DNA of 64,000 nucleotides from Prochlorococcus sp. AG-347-I06 (GTDB lineage Bacteria; Cyanobacteriota; Cyanobacteriia; PCC-6307; Cyanobiaceae). Positions within the stretch are counted from its first letter, which is position 1, and each line of letters begins with the position of its first letter. Made by a program: the position numbers and the translations under genes. Below are positions 24,300-31,874 of this stretch, one piece after another. Location: contig QCBM01000004.1 of NCBI GenBank assembly GCA_003281605.1, positions 62,001 to 126,000 of the forward strand, given 5' to 3'. The notes beneath the pieces are model-generated. The model was not told where the DNA came from and ran no database searches. It saw nothing but the letters and a program-made list of their open reading frames with translations.

Positions 24300-24393
24300 A
24301 TTTAAAATTACCTATTGATGGGGTTGTTTGTTTCTCTTTAATTTGTCATTATAGGAGTCCCCATCACCTAGGCTCGTAAGAGTCTTTTTTTTT
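24300..24393 (+). ncRNA. candidate small RNA with intrinsic terminator
   Basis: TAAAAT near 24303 could be a -10 box. GATGGGG (24317-24323) pairs with CCCCATC (24359-24365). The transcript would end at GGCTC-GTAA-GAGTC plus nine T (24371-24393), a clear terminator with a GNRA-like loop and no ORF before it. The 11-mer TCCCCATCACC (24358-24368) also occurs at 24247-24257. The exact 5' end is unknown. Confidence 0.45.
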
Positions 24394-24495
24394 GCTATTT
24401 TCTCTTTTAGGCTTAAGCCCTTTTAATTAGTGTTTAAAGACTTTTCATTTAATTTTTAAATTCGATAATTAATAATTAAAAAAATAATTTTATTC

Positions 24496-24807
24496 ATGCA
24501 GACTTACATCGTTCACTGGCAATTTCCAGATCAAGAAAGTCATATGCAAGGGGCCGAAGCTTTTGCGGGTTTTGTTGAAGGAGGATGCGAAGGTGATGAA
24601 TTTGATGGATTTAAAGTTCTTAATCGCGTAGTAAATCCTGAGGGAGCTAATGGTTGGGCAATAGTTGAATCTTCAAACCATCAGAACATTTGGAAATGGA
24701 GTAGTATCTGGGTCGATAATTTCGGCGTAGAAATTGAAGTTACACCAGTTCTAACTGATAAAGAATTTCTTTCCGTCCATAAAGAAATTGCAGCAGCCTC
24801 TATCTAA
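24496..24807 (+). CDS. DUF3303-type protein, 103 residues
   Basis: Small alpha/beta (ferredoxin-like) protein: MQTYIVHWQFPDQESHMQGA, then NPEGANGWAIVESSNHQNIW and KWSSIWVDNFGVEIEVTPVL. The W...WSSIW...D.. pattern is that of DUF3303, common in marine cyanobacteria and some cyanophages. Biochemical role unknown. Monocistronic. Confidence 0.75.
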   Translation: MQTYIVHWQFPDQESHMQGAEAFAGFVEGGCEGDEFDGFKVLNRVVNPEGANGWAIVESSNHQNIWKWSSIWVDNFGVEIEVTPVLTDKEFLSVHKEIAAASI

Positions 24808-24867
24808 TAGTTAATCTTTTGTTTGTTTCACTGTTGATCTAGAATAAAAGGTTAGCACATATTTTTT

Positions 24868-25035
24868 ATGGGAAAATTTTCTTCTGAAGAAATTGAAAGT
24901 CAATATAATTTAATAAAAATGCTTTTAGCTGAACCTGAAAAGTATGGAGATGCCATTAATGCAATGAAAAAAGATATTGCGTATATGCCTATAGAGCTTA
25001 AAAAAAAACTTGAGCAAGAAAATATTTTCTTATGA
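24868..25035 (+). CDS. small hypothetical protein, 55 residues
   Basis: MGKFSSEEIESQYNLIKMLL followed by AEPEKYGDAINAMKKDIAYM: soluble and helical. It follows the DUF3303 gene by 60 bp on the same strand. No recognised motif. Not in the ORF track. Confidence 0.5.
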   Translation: MGKFSSEEIESQYNLIKMLLAEPEKYGDAINAMKKDIAYMPIELKKKLEQENIFL

Positions 25036-25102
25036 ATGAATCTCAAATAGCACAATCATGATCGTTAATTTTTTAAAATTGCTAAAAAGCAATTCTTGTA
25101 AG

Positions 25103-25267
25103 CTAACCAAGAGAGTCTAAATCTCTACGGTAGTGAACTGTATTTCCGTCATCATGTGGAACTTTCTGTTGATCCATTAAATCTGCAATTGTTGGAAAAT
25201 CTTTTGCATTATCAAGATCTCTTGCATTTTTATCTTGAATTGCAAATGGTGATCTTTTTAAATTCAT
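25103..25267 (-). CDS. small hypothetical protein, 54 residues
   Basis: MNLKRSPFAIQDKNARDLDN, then AKDFPTIADLMDQQKVPHDD and GNTVHYRRDLDSLG. It is polar and likely soluble. It lies 11 bp after the 61-residue gene upstream, probably co-transcribed. Function unknown. Confidence 0.55.
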   Translation of the reverse strand: MNLKRSPFAIQDKNARDLDNAKDFPTIADLMDQQKVPHDDGNTVHYRRDLDSLG

Positions 25268-25278
25268 AATTAATTCGC

Positions 25279-25464
25279 TCAAAATTTTTGTTGGATTCTG
25301 ATTACAGATCCTGGATTGTCATGTACGTAAGAGTGGAATTCTCTCGCAAGCATCAGGCAATCGTATGCATCGCGTGCATAGAAGCCAACTTCATGTGTCT
25401 TATTTGATGAATCTTTGTAACTCAACACGTACTTATTACATGATTTGATTGGTGTTGAAGGCAT
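25279..25464 (-). CDS. small conserved hypothetical protein, 61 residues
   Basis: Alpha/beta composition: KYVLSYKDSSNKTHEVGFYA, then RDAYDCLMLAREFHSYVHDN and SVIRIQQKF. The strand-helix-strand order with ARDAYDC suggests a compact fold. It precedes the 54-residue gene by 11 bp. Not assigned to a family with confidence. Confidence 0.6.
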   Translation of the reverse strand: MPSTPIKSCNKYVLSYKDSSNKTHEVGFYARDAYDCLMLAREFHSYVHDNPGSVIRIQQKF

Positions 25465-25708
25465 TTAATTTATTTTGTTAACTAAGTTCTAACTAGTCTC
25501 GCTCATCAACCGACTAATAAAAATGTACGGTTTAAGGCACAATCATATACGGATAGAGGACCAACAACTTAATTTAAAAATGAATATAATGACGTATGTT
25601 TTGATCTTGAAATAGATAATATTTCCTTTACTCCAATAAAATTATTTTGAAGTTAGCCTACTTCTCAAGCAACTTTATCCTAAAACTAATTCTTTAAAAA
25701 CAAATCAA

Positions 25709-25855
25709 TTATCTCGCTAGATTAGTATATTCGCGGTTATAAGTGTATTTTTCTCCATCATCATTGCCATCGTCATCATCATGAAAGGAAGAGATTAATA
25801 CATAAACTCCTCCAAGTCCCAGTAACATAGATAAATAGAGAATTGGATCTGTCAT
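25709..25855 (-). CDS. small one-TM protein with Asp-rich segment, 48 residues
   Basis: MTDPILYLSMLLGLGGVYVL gives one helix, followed by SSFHDDDDGNDDGEKYTYNR. The Asp/Gly stretch could bind a divalent cation, but no EF-hand pattern is present. Absent from the ORF track. Confidence 0.6.
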   Translation of the reverse strand: MTDPILYLSMLLGLGGVYVLISSFHDDDDGNDDGEKYTYNREYTNLAR

Positions 25856-26046
25856 AGATCAAGTTTGAAACATTCAAATTCAATTTGAGGGAGCTTTTCA
25901 ATATCTATATTTTCTTTTAATTATTTAGATGAAAAAATTTCTATGATCAAAAAATTGTTTTTTCATTTGTTTGAGAAAACTGATAGTGGATCTAAAATAA
26001 GGAAAATTTGCTTTTTTAAGTTAGTTTTAAAAGATTTTAAAAATCA

Positions 26047-26685
26047 ATGTGCGGAAGATTTGAGCTGAAAACTAAATTTGAGCATTTGCCAAAAATTTTG
26101 AAACAAGACTATCCAAGTGGACTTGATTCTAAATACGAGACTCAAAATATAATTAGACCTAATGATCCTGTGCTTGTAATTAAAAACGAAGGAAGAATTA
26201 AAACTACTTTTATGACATGGGGCTTTATTTCCCCATGGGCGAAAGACCCATTTGATAAAGAGAGACCAAGACCATTTAATGCAAGATCAGAAACCGTAGA
26301 AGAAAAAAAATTATTTAGTGGAAGTTGGAAACATAAAAGATGCCTAATACCTGCGAGTGGTTTTTTTGAAAAAAAATATCTTGTTCGAAAAGCAAATTAT
26401 GAGACTTTTTGGTTGGGAGGAATTTGGAGTAAGTGGACCTCTCCAGATGGCGCAGAACTTGAGAGTTGCTGCGTTTTGACAACTGAACCAAACGATTTAA
26501 TTAAACCTTTACATCACCGCATGCCTGTGATCGTGCCTAATGGATATGAAGAACAATGGACAGAGCAAATTAAAGATGCAGATGAATTAAAAGGATTATT
26601 TCCATTCATGATGAGTTGGTCACCTGATGGTTGGCTATTAGAAGATGTAAAGAAAAAAGAAACTGATCAAATGAGTTTGTTTTAA
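26047..26685 (+). CDS. SRAP-domain (HMCES/YedK-type) abasic-site protein
   Basis: SRAP proteins form a DNA-protein crosslink with abasic sites in single-stranded DNA through Cys2. This 212-residue protein starts MCGRFELKT with that Cys. NARSET, the conserved Asn, is at about residue 79, PASGFFEKK carries the Glu, and LHHRMPVIV the active-site His. All key residues are present, so it should be active. It is followed after 32 bp by a small unrelated gene. Confidence 0.95.
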   Translation: MCGRFELKTKFEHLPKILKQDYPSGLDSKYETQNIIRPNDPVLVIKNEGRIKTTFMTWGFISPWAKDPFDKERPRPFNARSETVEEKKLFSGSWKHKRCLIPASGFFEKKYLVRKANYETFWLGGIWSKWTSPDGAELESCCVLTTEPNDLIKPLHHRMPVIVPNGYEEQWTEQIKDADELKGLFPFMMSWSPDGWLLEDVKKKETDQMSLF

Positions 26686-26717
26686 ATGGAAAGCTTACTA
26701 AATCCAAGGTTAGATTA

Positions 26718-26975
26718 ATGGCTAAATCTTATTGGTTGATTAATTCGAATAGGTCAGAAGTTAAAAAATTTACGAAAAACGATAAGAGTGTTGATGGAGT
26801 TTTTGAGTATATGTTTATAGATACTGGAAAAATAGTTGGAGGATTAGGAAACGAACCCCCATTAATGACAAATACAGTTTCCGTTGAAATAGATTTAGCC
26901 AGAGAAATTTATGAAAGATTACTTTCACAGGGATGGAGTAAAATTGAAAAAGTTTGGACTAAGATGAAGAGTTAG
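26718..26975 (+). CDS. small hypothetical protein with AR..Y..LL..GW tail, 85 residues
   Basis: MAKSYWLINSNRSEVKKFTK at the start; the conserved end is IDLAREIYERLLSQGWSKIE. Third member of the group with the genes at 11600 and 23940. It lies just after the SRAP gene on the same strand. Function unknown. Confidence 0.65.
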   Translation: MAKSYWLINSNRSEVKKFTKNDKSVDGVFEYMFIDTGKIVGGLGNEPPLMTNTVSVEIDLAREIYERLLSQGWSKIEKVWTKMKS

Positions 26976-27113
26976 ATTTATGCGCCAAAATTTACTAATG
27001 AAAATAAACTGAAATTCAATAATGAGAATACTAACTAAATTGACAACCGATCTAAAATATGAGGAGATTAGTAAATTGTTTTATTTAGTGCAGATAGTAA
27101 TGAATTATCCAAA

Positions 27114-27836
27114 ATGGCTACCAGAATAAATAAATATTTAAGTGAAGTCGGTTATTGTTCTAGAAGAGAAGCAGATAAATTAATCCTAGAAGGGAAGGTA
27201 ACTATTAATGGCATAATTCCAGAAATTGGAACCAAAGTAAGAGATAGTGATCAAGTAGAAGTTAAAGGTCAAAGAATAGAAAAAACAAAGAGACAAAAAA
27301 ACATATACTTAGCCTTTAATAAACCCGTAGGAATTGTTTGTACAACAGATAGAAAATTAGAACCCAATAATGTCATAGATTTTATTAAATATCCTAAAAG
27401 AATTTTCCCCATCGGAAGATTAGATAAGCTCAGTGAGGGATTGATTTTTTTAACTAATGATGGAGATATCGTTAATAAAATACTCAGAGCAAGAAATAAT
27501 CATGAAAAAGAATATATTGTAAAAGTTAATCGTCCTATTAATAGCGACTTTATTAAATGCATGAGTAATGGAGTTGAAATATTAGACACAAAAACTAAAA
27601 ATTGTTTCGTAAAACAATTGGGTCCAAGAAATTTTAAAATAATACTCACACAGGGACTTAACCGCCAGATTAGAAGAATGTGTGAGGCCTTAGGATATAG
27701 AGTTCGATCATTAAAGCGTGTAAGAATTATGAATATTAAGTTAGACGTACCAACAGGAGAATATAGAGAACTTAGTAAAGAAGAACTCCAGGAATTAAAT
27801 GTATTACTCGAAAACTCCTCAAAAACATATGACTAA
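27114..27836 (+). CDS. rluF: 23S rRNA pseudouridine synthase RluF
   Basis: S4 domain at residues 1-50 (RINKYLSEVGYCSRREADKL), then an RsuA-type catalytic domain with the active Asp in PIGRLDKLSEGLIFLTNDGD. The later motif QGLNRQIRRMCEALGYRVRS followed by RIMN matches RluF rather than RsuA or RluB. It converts U2604 (E. coli numbering) of 23S rRNA. At 240 residues it lacks the basic C-terminal extension of the E. coli protein. Confidence 0.9.
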   Translation: MATRINKYLSEVGYCSRREADKLILEGKVTINGIIPEIGTKVRDSDQVEVKGQRIEKTKRQKNIYLAFNKPVGIVCTTDRKLEPNNVIDFIKYPKRIFPIGRLDKLSEGLIFLTNDGDIVNKILRARNNHEKEYIVKVNRPINSDFIKCMSNGVEILDTKTKNCFVKQLGPRNFKIILTQGLNRQIRRMCEALGYRVRSLKRVRIMNIKLDVPTGEYRELSKEELQELNVLLENSSKTYD

Positions 27837-27888
27837 TCAGAAACCAATAAAAGTAATTAGGAAGTTAAAGTAAATTGCCCATTACTTT

Positions 27889-28116
27889 TTAAGGATAAAA
27901 GTCAACTTTCCAACGCATCACACAATAACTTAATGGGTTATATCCATTACAATTCCAGAACTTGAATATTTTTACTGAGAAATGATGGAAATTGGAATCA
28001 TTGAAAAATGCCCAGCCAAAATAAATAGCAAATGCAGTTACAACAAACGCAGCATATTGAAGCCAATGTGTTCCTGACTTATCTACACCATTTTTGTCAA
28101 AATTAGAATTACTCAT
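27889..28116 (-). CDS. small membrane protein next to hli, 75 residues
   Basis: The N-terminal part (THWLQYAAFVVTAFAIYFGW) is one plausible helix. The rest is rich in His, Phe, Asn and Cys and looks unusual (FHHFSVKIFKFWNCNGYNPL), so a frameshift near residue 40 is possible. Its ATG directly follows the Hli stop (TAAATG). The C-terminal half should be treated with caution. Confidence 0.45.
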   Translation of the reverse strand: MSNSNFDKNGVDKSGTHWLQYAAFVVTAFAIYFGWAFFNDSNFHHFSVKIFKFWNCNGYNPLSYCVMRWKVDFYP

Positions 28117-28371
28117 TTAAAGGATTGGATAAGCTATCCATCCAAATAAGGTGTAATTTATAATGACAGCCATGAAACCTATCATTGCAAGCCTTCCATT
28201 TGTTCTTTCAGCAATAAACCAATAAGTATTTGGCCATTCAAAAATTTCCCTAATATTGGATTTTTGGTCTTCTGAAATTGGCTCCTCTTTGGGATTATTA
28301 TCTTGGTCAAGATAATAATTACTATCTGGGTAAAAGCTTTCGCTTGTAAAGTTATCTTTAAATTTACTCAT
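28117..28371 (-). CDS. hli: high-light-inducible (Hli) protein with long N-terminus, 84 residues
   Basis: A polar N-terminal region of about 45 residues precedes the Hli core IAERTNGRLAMIGFMAVIIN and TLFGWIAYPIL. The preceding PNTYWFIAER parallels the Hli at 8616 (PTYWQNAER), so both belong to one subgroup. It is adjacent to the 75-residue gene. No HLR1-like box was seen upstream. Confidence 0.88.
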   Translation of the reverse strand: MSKFKDNFTSESFYPDSNYYLDQDNNPKEEPISEDQKSNIREIFEWPNTYWFIAERTNGRLAMIGFMAVIINYTLFGWIAYPIL

Positions 28372-28432
28372 TTAATTAATTTTAAATTTTTATTTATCTT
28401 AAAAAATAAAAATGCTAAATAGGTTAAGGAAG

Positions 28433-28537
28433 TTATTTCATTAACTTGATTTTTTTATCTTTTTCAGGCCATTGGATGAAAACAAATCCACCAACTTCTG
28501 TCAAAGTACTTAACAGGGTAAGACCAGCAAGTGTTTT
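28433..28537 (-). pseudogene. possible 5'-truncated small membrane protein
   Basis: 34 open codons reading KTLAGLTLLSTLTEVGGFVF, then IQWPEKDKKIKLMK and a stop. The composition looks coding (helix then charged tail), but a TGA sits directly before it and no ATG, GTG or TTG precedes the coding-looking part. It may be the 3' remnant of a small membrane gene. The gap 28372-28714 holds nothing else convincing. Confidence 0.3.
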
Positions 28538-28714
28538 TCAATCTATTTCATTTTTTCTTAATTCTGTGAGGTTTTGCGTGAGATTTTATTTAATAGTCTA
28601 AATAACATAAAGGAATATACCCATCTTTTAAATTTCTATTAATACATTTCTCATAGTATTATTAGTTATTGCAGCCTATACAAATTTATATTTCACTTTA
28701 AAAAATAGGAGAAA

Positions 28715-28774
28715 ATGAAACGCTTACTACTCCCACTACTATCAGCAGTAGCTAATAGAGCTAAAAAAATTTAA
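28715..28774 (+). pseudogene. orphan signal-peptide remnant, 19 codons
   Basis: MKRLLLPLLSAVANRAKKI and a stop. MKRLLLPLL is a common start of Prochlorococcus secreted proteins, and GGAG lies at a good distance upstream of the ATG. No mature domain follows, so this looks like the 5' end of a lost gene or a very small peptide. Confidence 0.35.
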
Positions 28775-28786
28775 ACTTCACAATCA

Positions 28787-28900
28787 ATGGAATTTTTAAT
28801 TAATTTTTGGAATAATCAACCCACTACAGTTATGGGAATAGGTGTAGCAATATTTGTATCATTAGGAATTTATATATCTTTACTCCAAACATATCAATAA
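28787..28900 (+). CDS. small one-TM protein, 37 residues
   Basis: MEFLINFWNNQPTTVMGIGV, then AIFVSLGIYISLLQTYQ: one helix, short polar ends, typical of very small thylakoid or inner-membrane proteins. Not in the ORF track. Function unknown. Confidence 0.55.
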   Translation: MEFLINFWNNQPTTVMGIGVAIFVSLGIYISLLQTYQ

Positions 28901-28909
28901 ATTAGTTAA

Positions 28910-29218
28910 TTATTTTTTAATTTTTTCTAGATTCCATTTATCAAATATTAATTTCATTTCTCTTTCGTAGTATCTTACTTTCTTTGCAAAAGGAAGTTGT
29001 TGAATAATTATCCCTAAGGGAAATTTAAAAAAAGAAGAGACATAAACAACATAAAACTCGACAAATGAAGGTTTTGGTGGGATAGGTATATCTTTTATAT
29101 ATGCCCAATCAATGCAAGGTTTTAGTTGCTTATCACTAGCGATAATATTTTTTTTACATCTCCACCAAGAGAAAAGATAAATGCAAATAAAAATCGGTAA
29201 TGGAAGAAGTCTCAACAT
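28910..29218 (-). CDS. membrane-anchored hypothetical protein, 102 residues
   Basis: N-terminal helix (LRLLPLPIFICIYLFSWW), then a soluble region with PIPPKPS, an amphipathic aromatic stretch (VEFYVVYVSSFFKFPLGIII) and a basic end. It lies 11 bp after the 2OG-oxygenase gene on the same strand. No family recognised. Confidence 0.55.
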   Translation of the reverse strand: MLRLLPLPIFICIYLFSWWRCKKNIIASDKQLKPCIDWAYIKDIPIPPKPSFVEFYVVYVSSFFKFPLGIIIQQLPFAKKVRYYEREMKLIFDKWNLEKIKK

Positions 29219-29229
29219 AATTAAAATTT

Positions 29230-29859
29230 TCAGGGCAAAGATCTATTCAAAATAAAGTTAAATGAGAGACTTATACGGTCCTCATCAGATAAATTTGTCT
29301 CTACTGCATGAGGAACCCAAGAAGGGAAAACTAACAACATATTTTCTTTTGGGGGAATTGTGATAATCGGATAATCATAGGACTGCATTTTATAACCATC
29401 TTTAAATTGACCCATGAAAGCCATTGAATTTAATGCTGCATCATTAAAATTTTTATAAAAAAGAAATCTTCCTCCACTCATTTCTTTAGGTATTTTTATG
29501 AAAAAAACACCCGAATAATTATTGCCGGAATGTACATGAGGAGAATTAGAGGCTCCTTTACCACTAATATTTATCCAAAAATTAGCCAAATTAAGTTTCC
29601 CCTTTCTGCTGACTTGATGAATTGAATTAACACAATTAGCTATTTCAAACATCAACTTATTGATTTTTGGAATATTTTCAAAATTCCTTATATCTTTAGA
29701 GTGGTATCCATTTAAACCAGTATTACTTTTTATAATCCCTTCCTGATCGTTTTTCTTAACTATATATGACTCATTCTGCAATTCTTTTATATTTTCTTTT
29801 AATTCAACTTCCCAATACTGGGTAGGAAACAAAAATTTTGGATTAATTTTAATATTCAT
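29230..29859 (-). CDS. putative 2-oxoglutarate/Fe(II) oxygenase
   Basis: 209 residues with a double-stranded beta-helix pattern. NFWINISGKGASNSPHVHSG gives the first His pair, followed by GRFLFYKNF. LLVFPSWVPHAVE gives the distal His, and RISLSFNF the 2-oxoglutarate-binding Arg. This is the TIGR02466-like group, frequent in marine cyanobacteria and cyanophages, with unknown substrate. Probably co-transcribed with the 102-residue gene. Confidence 0.8.
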   Translation of the reverse strand: MNIKINPKFLFPTQYWEVELKENIKELQNESYIVKKNDQEGIIKSNTGLNGYHSKDIRNFENIPKINKLMFEIANCVNSIHQVSRKGKLNLANFWINISGKGASNSPHVHSGNNYSGVFFIKIPKEMSGGRFLFYKNFNDAALNSMAFMGQFKDGYKMQSYDYPIITIPPKENMLLVFPSWVPHAVETNLSDEDRISLSFNFILNRSLP

Positions 29860-29998
29860 AATTTTCCGTAAGCTAGATCAATAAATTAATTATGAAATTA
29901 TAAATCACTTTGCATAATTAGATACTGTTTTCGAGAAGTAAAATAGATACTAATTGTTATTACAACTTTTAAAAAGATTTTGACTCTGCCAAAATGAA

Positions 29999-30040
29999 AT
30001 TGACATCAAACTCGCAACAAGAGAGTGATGTCAATTTTTC
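29999..30040. terminator. strong hairpin with T-run next to the element boundary
   Basis: ATTGACATCA and TGATGTCAAT form a perfect 10-bp stem with a 17-nt loop, followed by TTTTT on the plus strand. No plus-strand gene ends within 1 kb upstream, so it may end an unseen RNA or mark the island junction. It lies 53 bp from the first tRNA-Pro fragment. The rest of 29860-30323 holds only the tRNA fragment and arm repeats. Confidence 0.5.
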
Positions 30041-30092
30041 TATTAAAAAAAGAGTCTGGCTAACTCGCTAGTCTAACTTTGTTTTAAAGAGT

Positions 30093-30140
30093 CAGGGCGC
30101 CAGGATTCGAATCTGCGACCTAGTGCTCCCAAAACACCGC
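30093..30140 (-). repeat. tRNA-Pro 3' fragment 1 (attachment-site remnant)
   Basis: It matches the 3' part (anticodon arm to acceptor end) of the intact tRNA-Pro at 35724, with about four differences, and then departs. Terminator-like sequence of the tRNA gene also persists on its low-coordinate side. It is the most diverged of three copies, hence probably the oldest junction. Confidence 0.85.
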
Positions 30141-30225
30141 ACACCCCATTAGCATCACTAGGTTTTTAAGCTATATTTAATTTCTTGATTGGTTCTGCGA
30201 AGTTTGTCACGACAAATAAAGCAAT

Positions 30226-30247
30226 ATTTGTCCGCAATTTGTCCGCA
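30226..30247 (+). repeat. arm-type direct repeat, GTCCGC class (element A, left)
   Basis: ATTTGTCCGCA occurs twice in a row with an exact 11-bp period. The same unit recurs at 32664-32685, just inside the other end of this segment. Confidence 0.8.
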
Positions 30248-30323
30248 AAATATTATTTAAGAAAAATTTGAATAGCATTTTATACAAGATATTGATCTAT
30301 TTAAATCAATAAAAATTTGAGAG

Positions 30324-30485
30324 ATGGAATATAGTTTTTGGGTATTACGAGCAAAAATTTTGGAATCATTTGATTACTTCGAATATCTAAATTCAATATC
30401 ATTTCATCCACCTGCAATGATAATTACTACATTAGTATTCTTTTATTTAAGAAGAAAAATATTATTAGCTGGCAAAAAAAATTAG
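30324..30485 (+). CDS. small one-TM hypothetical protein, 53 residues
   Basis: MEYSFWVLRAKILESFDYFE, then one helix (AMIITTLVFFYL) and a basic tail (RRKILLAGKKN). First gene of element A after the arm repeats. Not in the ORF track. Function unknown. Confidence 0.5.
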   Translation: MEYSFWVLRAKILESFDYFEYLNSISFHPPAMIITTLVFFYLRRKILLAGKKN

Positions 30486-30573
30486 CAATCTATTTAATAT
30501 TTATATTTTTGAATGAGTCAAAAATTAAATAAACAAAGCAAGTAATAAAAACAATCACATATATAGATTCCAT

Positions 30574-30942
30574 TTAACTTACCGTGGTTATTGAACTGCT
30601 TAATCCATAAGTGAGAAAAATAAAACTTGCAAAAGTAACTCCAATCATTACTGTTGTGTAGAGTTTATTTAATTTGAAATTATTACTTGCAGACGAGAAG
30701 TCTGCGATAACCATATTTTTCATTGAATATTTATCTCTATTTCTGAAATTGTTGCTGTTAACCAAACTGCCTAAAATTGGATTTGTTGAAACTTTTATTT
30801 CTTGATTCATAATAGAATTTAAACCTTTATCTTCATTGAAAAATCTGGGAAACATGTATGCATGCCATAAAGCTATTATTGCCACCCAAAAAACTACAGT
30901 AACTCCTGCAAAACCAAAAAGTAAGAATCTAAAAGTTTCCAT
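30574..30942 (-). CDS. two-TM hypothetical protein, 122 residues
   Basis: Helix 1 FLLFGFAGVTVVFWVAIIAL and helix 2 YTTVMIGVTFASFIFLTYGL flank a polar loop of about 65 residues rich in Asn and Ser. Probably a cytoplasmic or thylakoid membrane protein. It is the only minus-strand gene in element A. No family recognised. Confidence 0.6.
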   Translation of the reverse strand: METFRFLLFGFAGVTVVFWVAIIALWHAYMFPRFFNEDKGLNSIMNQEIKVSTNPILGSLVNSNNFRNRDKYSMKNMVIADFSSASNNFKLNKLYTTVMIGVTFASFIFLTYGLSSSITTVS

Positions 30943-31162
30943 ATTTGTTTTTAAATTAATTTAAATCTACATCAAATAAATATCTAAATATCTCAACTCA
31001 AAAAAATATACTTTAAATAAATTAATTAATCATTTCATGATGTTACTAATGATTAGAGACAATGTTATTAGGGGTTTTTCTTTAAATATAAGTTAATGAT
31101 CAAATCATTTATTTAACTAAAAAAGACAAAATAATAATCAAATTTATTATTACTTTTTAGAA

Positions 31163-31459
31163 ATGGATTTCAGGATTTTACTTGTTATTGTCCCAATAAT
31201 ATTCTCATGGATATTTACAGTCTTTTGGTTAGGTAGGTGGGATGTATTTAGATTAACGCCACTAGGATTACCAAAGAGGGGAGTAGCTCCTTTTAAAAAT
31301 TATCAAGTATGGGAAGATTCAGCATTAATTCCTGCTACTGGTAGACCAGCAAGAGGTTATCCAGTATTTACTGTAAGAACCGCAGCAGTCAATGCCCTAG
31401 GGATTCCAACCGTTTTTTTCCTTGGAGCAATATTGGCAATGCAGTTTAAAACTTATTAA
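31163..31459 (+). CDS. small membrane protein, 98 residues
   Basis: Helix 1 [20 protein letters not shown], a conserved-looking loop ([15 protein letters not shown] and [15 protein letters not shown]), and helix 2 [16 protein letters not shown]. The start MDFRILLV is shared with the next gene (MDIRFLIV). The style of the first helix recalls small photosystem II subunits, but I cannot assign it to one. Cargo of element A. Confidence 0.6.
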   Translation: MDFRILLVIVPIIFSWIFTVFWLGRWDVFRLTPLGLPKRGVAPFKNYQVWEDSALIPATGRPARGYPVFTVRTAAVNALGIPTVFFLGAILAMQFKTY

Positions 31460-31471
31460 TAGGGAATTTTT

Positions 31472-31657
31472 ATGGATATTAGATTTTTAATTGTTGGAAC
31501 ACCATTTTTAATCGCATTTTTTTATACCTTATTTTGGCTAAAAAAATGGGGTGCTTTTAATTCTACGAATTATAATTTGAAAAAAAATATTTCTCTTAAA
31601 AATGAATCAATGGAACAAAGTTATATTTTAGAAAATATCTTTTTGACAAAAAATTAG
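31472..31657 (+). CDS. small membrane protein, partial paralogue of the upstream gene, 61 residues
   Basis: MDIRFLIVGTPFLIAFFYTL parallels the N-terminus of the 98-residue protein 12 bp upstream, including FWL(K/G)(K/R)W. The second half differs and lacks helix 2. Probably a diverged tandem duplicate that has lost its C-terminal part, co-transcribed with its neighbour. Confidence 0.55.
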   Translation: MDIRFLIVGTPFLIAFFYTLFWLKKWGAFNSTNYNLKKNISLKNESMEQSYILENIFLTKN

Positions 31658-31692
31658 TCAAATTATTCTTACCTTTATATCAATACCTTGTC

Positions 31693-31791
31693 ATGATTCC
31701 AATAGAACAGTATTTATTTTTTGCAGTTTCTCTTTATGTATTTTTTTATCTTTCAATAACTATAGTAAGTACATTAATTAACTTTTCCTAA
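31693..31791 (+). CDS. small one-TM protein, 32 residues
   Basis: MIPIEQYLFFAVSLYVFFYL, then SITIVSTLINFS. Almost entirely one membrane helix. It follows the two related membrane-protein genes by 35 bp. Too short for the ORF track; translation is inferred from composition. Confidence 0.45.
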   Translation: MIPIEQYLFFAVSLYVFFYLSITIVSTLINFS

Positions 31792-31874
31792 GCAATAATT
31801 TCATAAAATATTAAACACTTATTTGTATAAAATTAATCTTCCTGTATTTTAAAACTCATTATATAAATATATAA

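Noticed and set aside
27022-27129. 35-codon ORF before rluF (MRILTKLTTDLKYEEISKLF...).
   Set aside because: It overlaps the rluF start by 16 bp, has no distinct features, and rluF has a good start at 27114.
28561-28582. GTTTTGCGTGAG copy resembling the segment B arm repeat, left of the island.
   Set aside because: There is no tRNA-Pro fragment nearby and no clean 11-bp second unit, so it is not enough to propose a fourth segment.
28480-28605. 41-codon plus-strand ORF MKTNPPTSVKVLNRVRPASV...
   Set aside because: The opposite strand of the same stretch has more protein-like composition, and no ribosome-binding site precedes the ATG.
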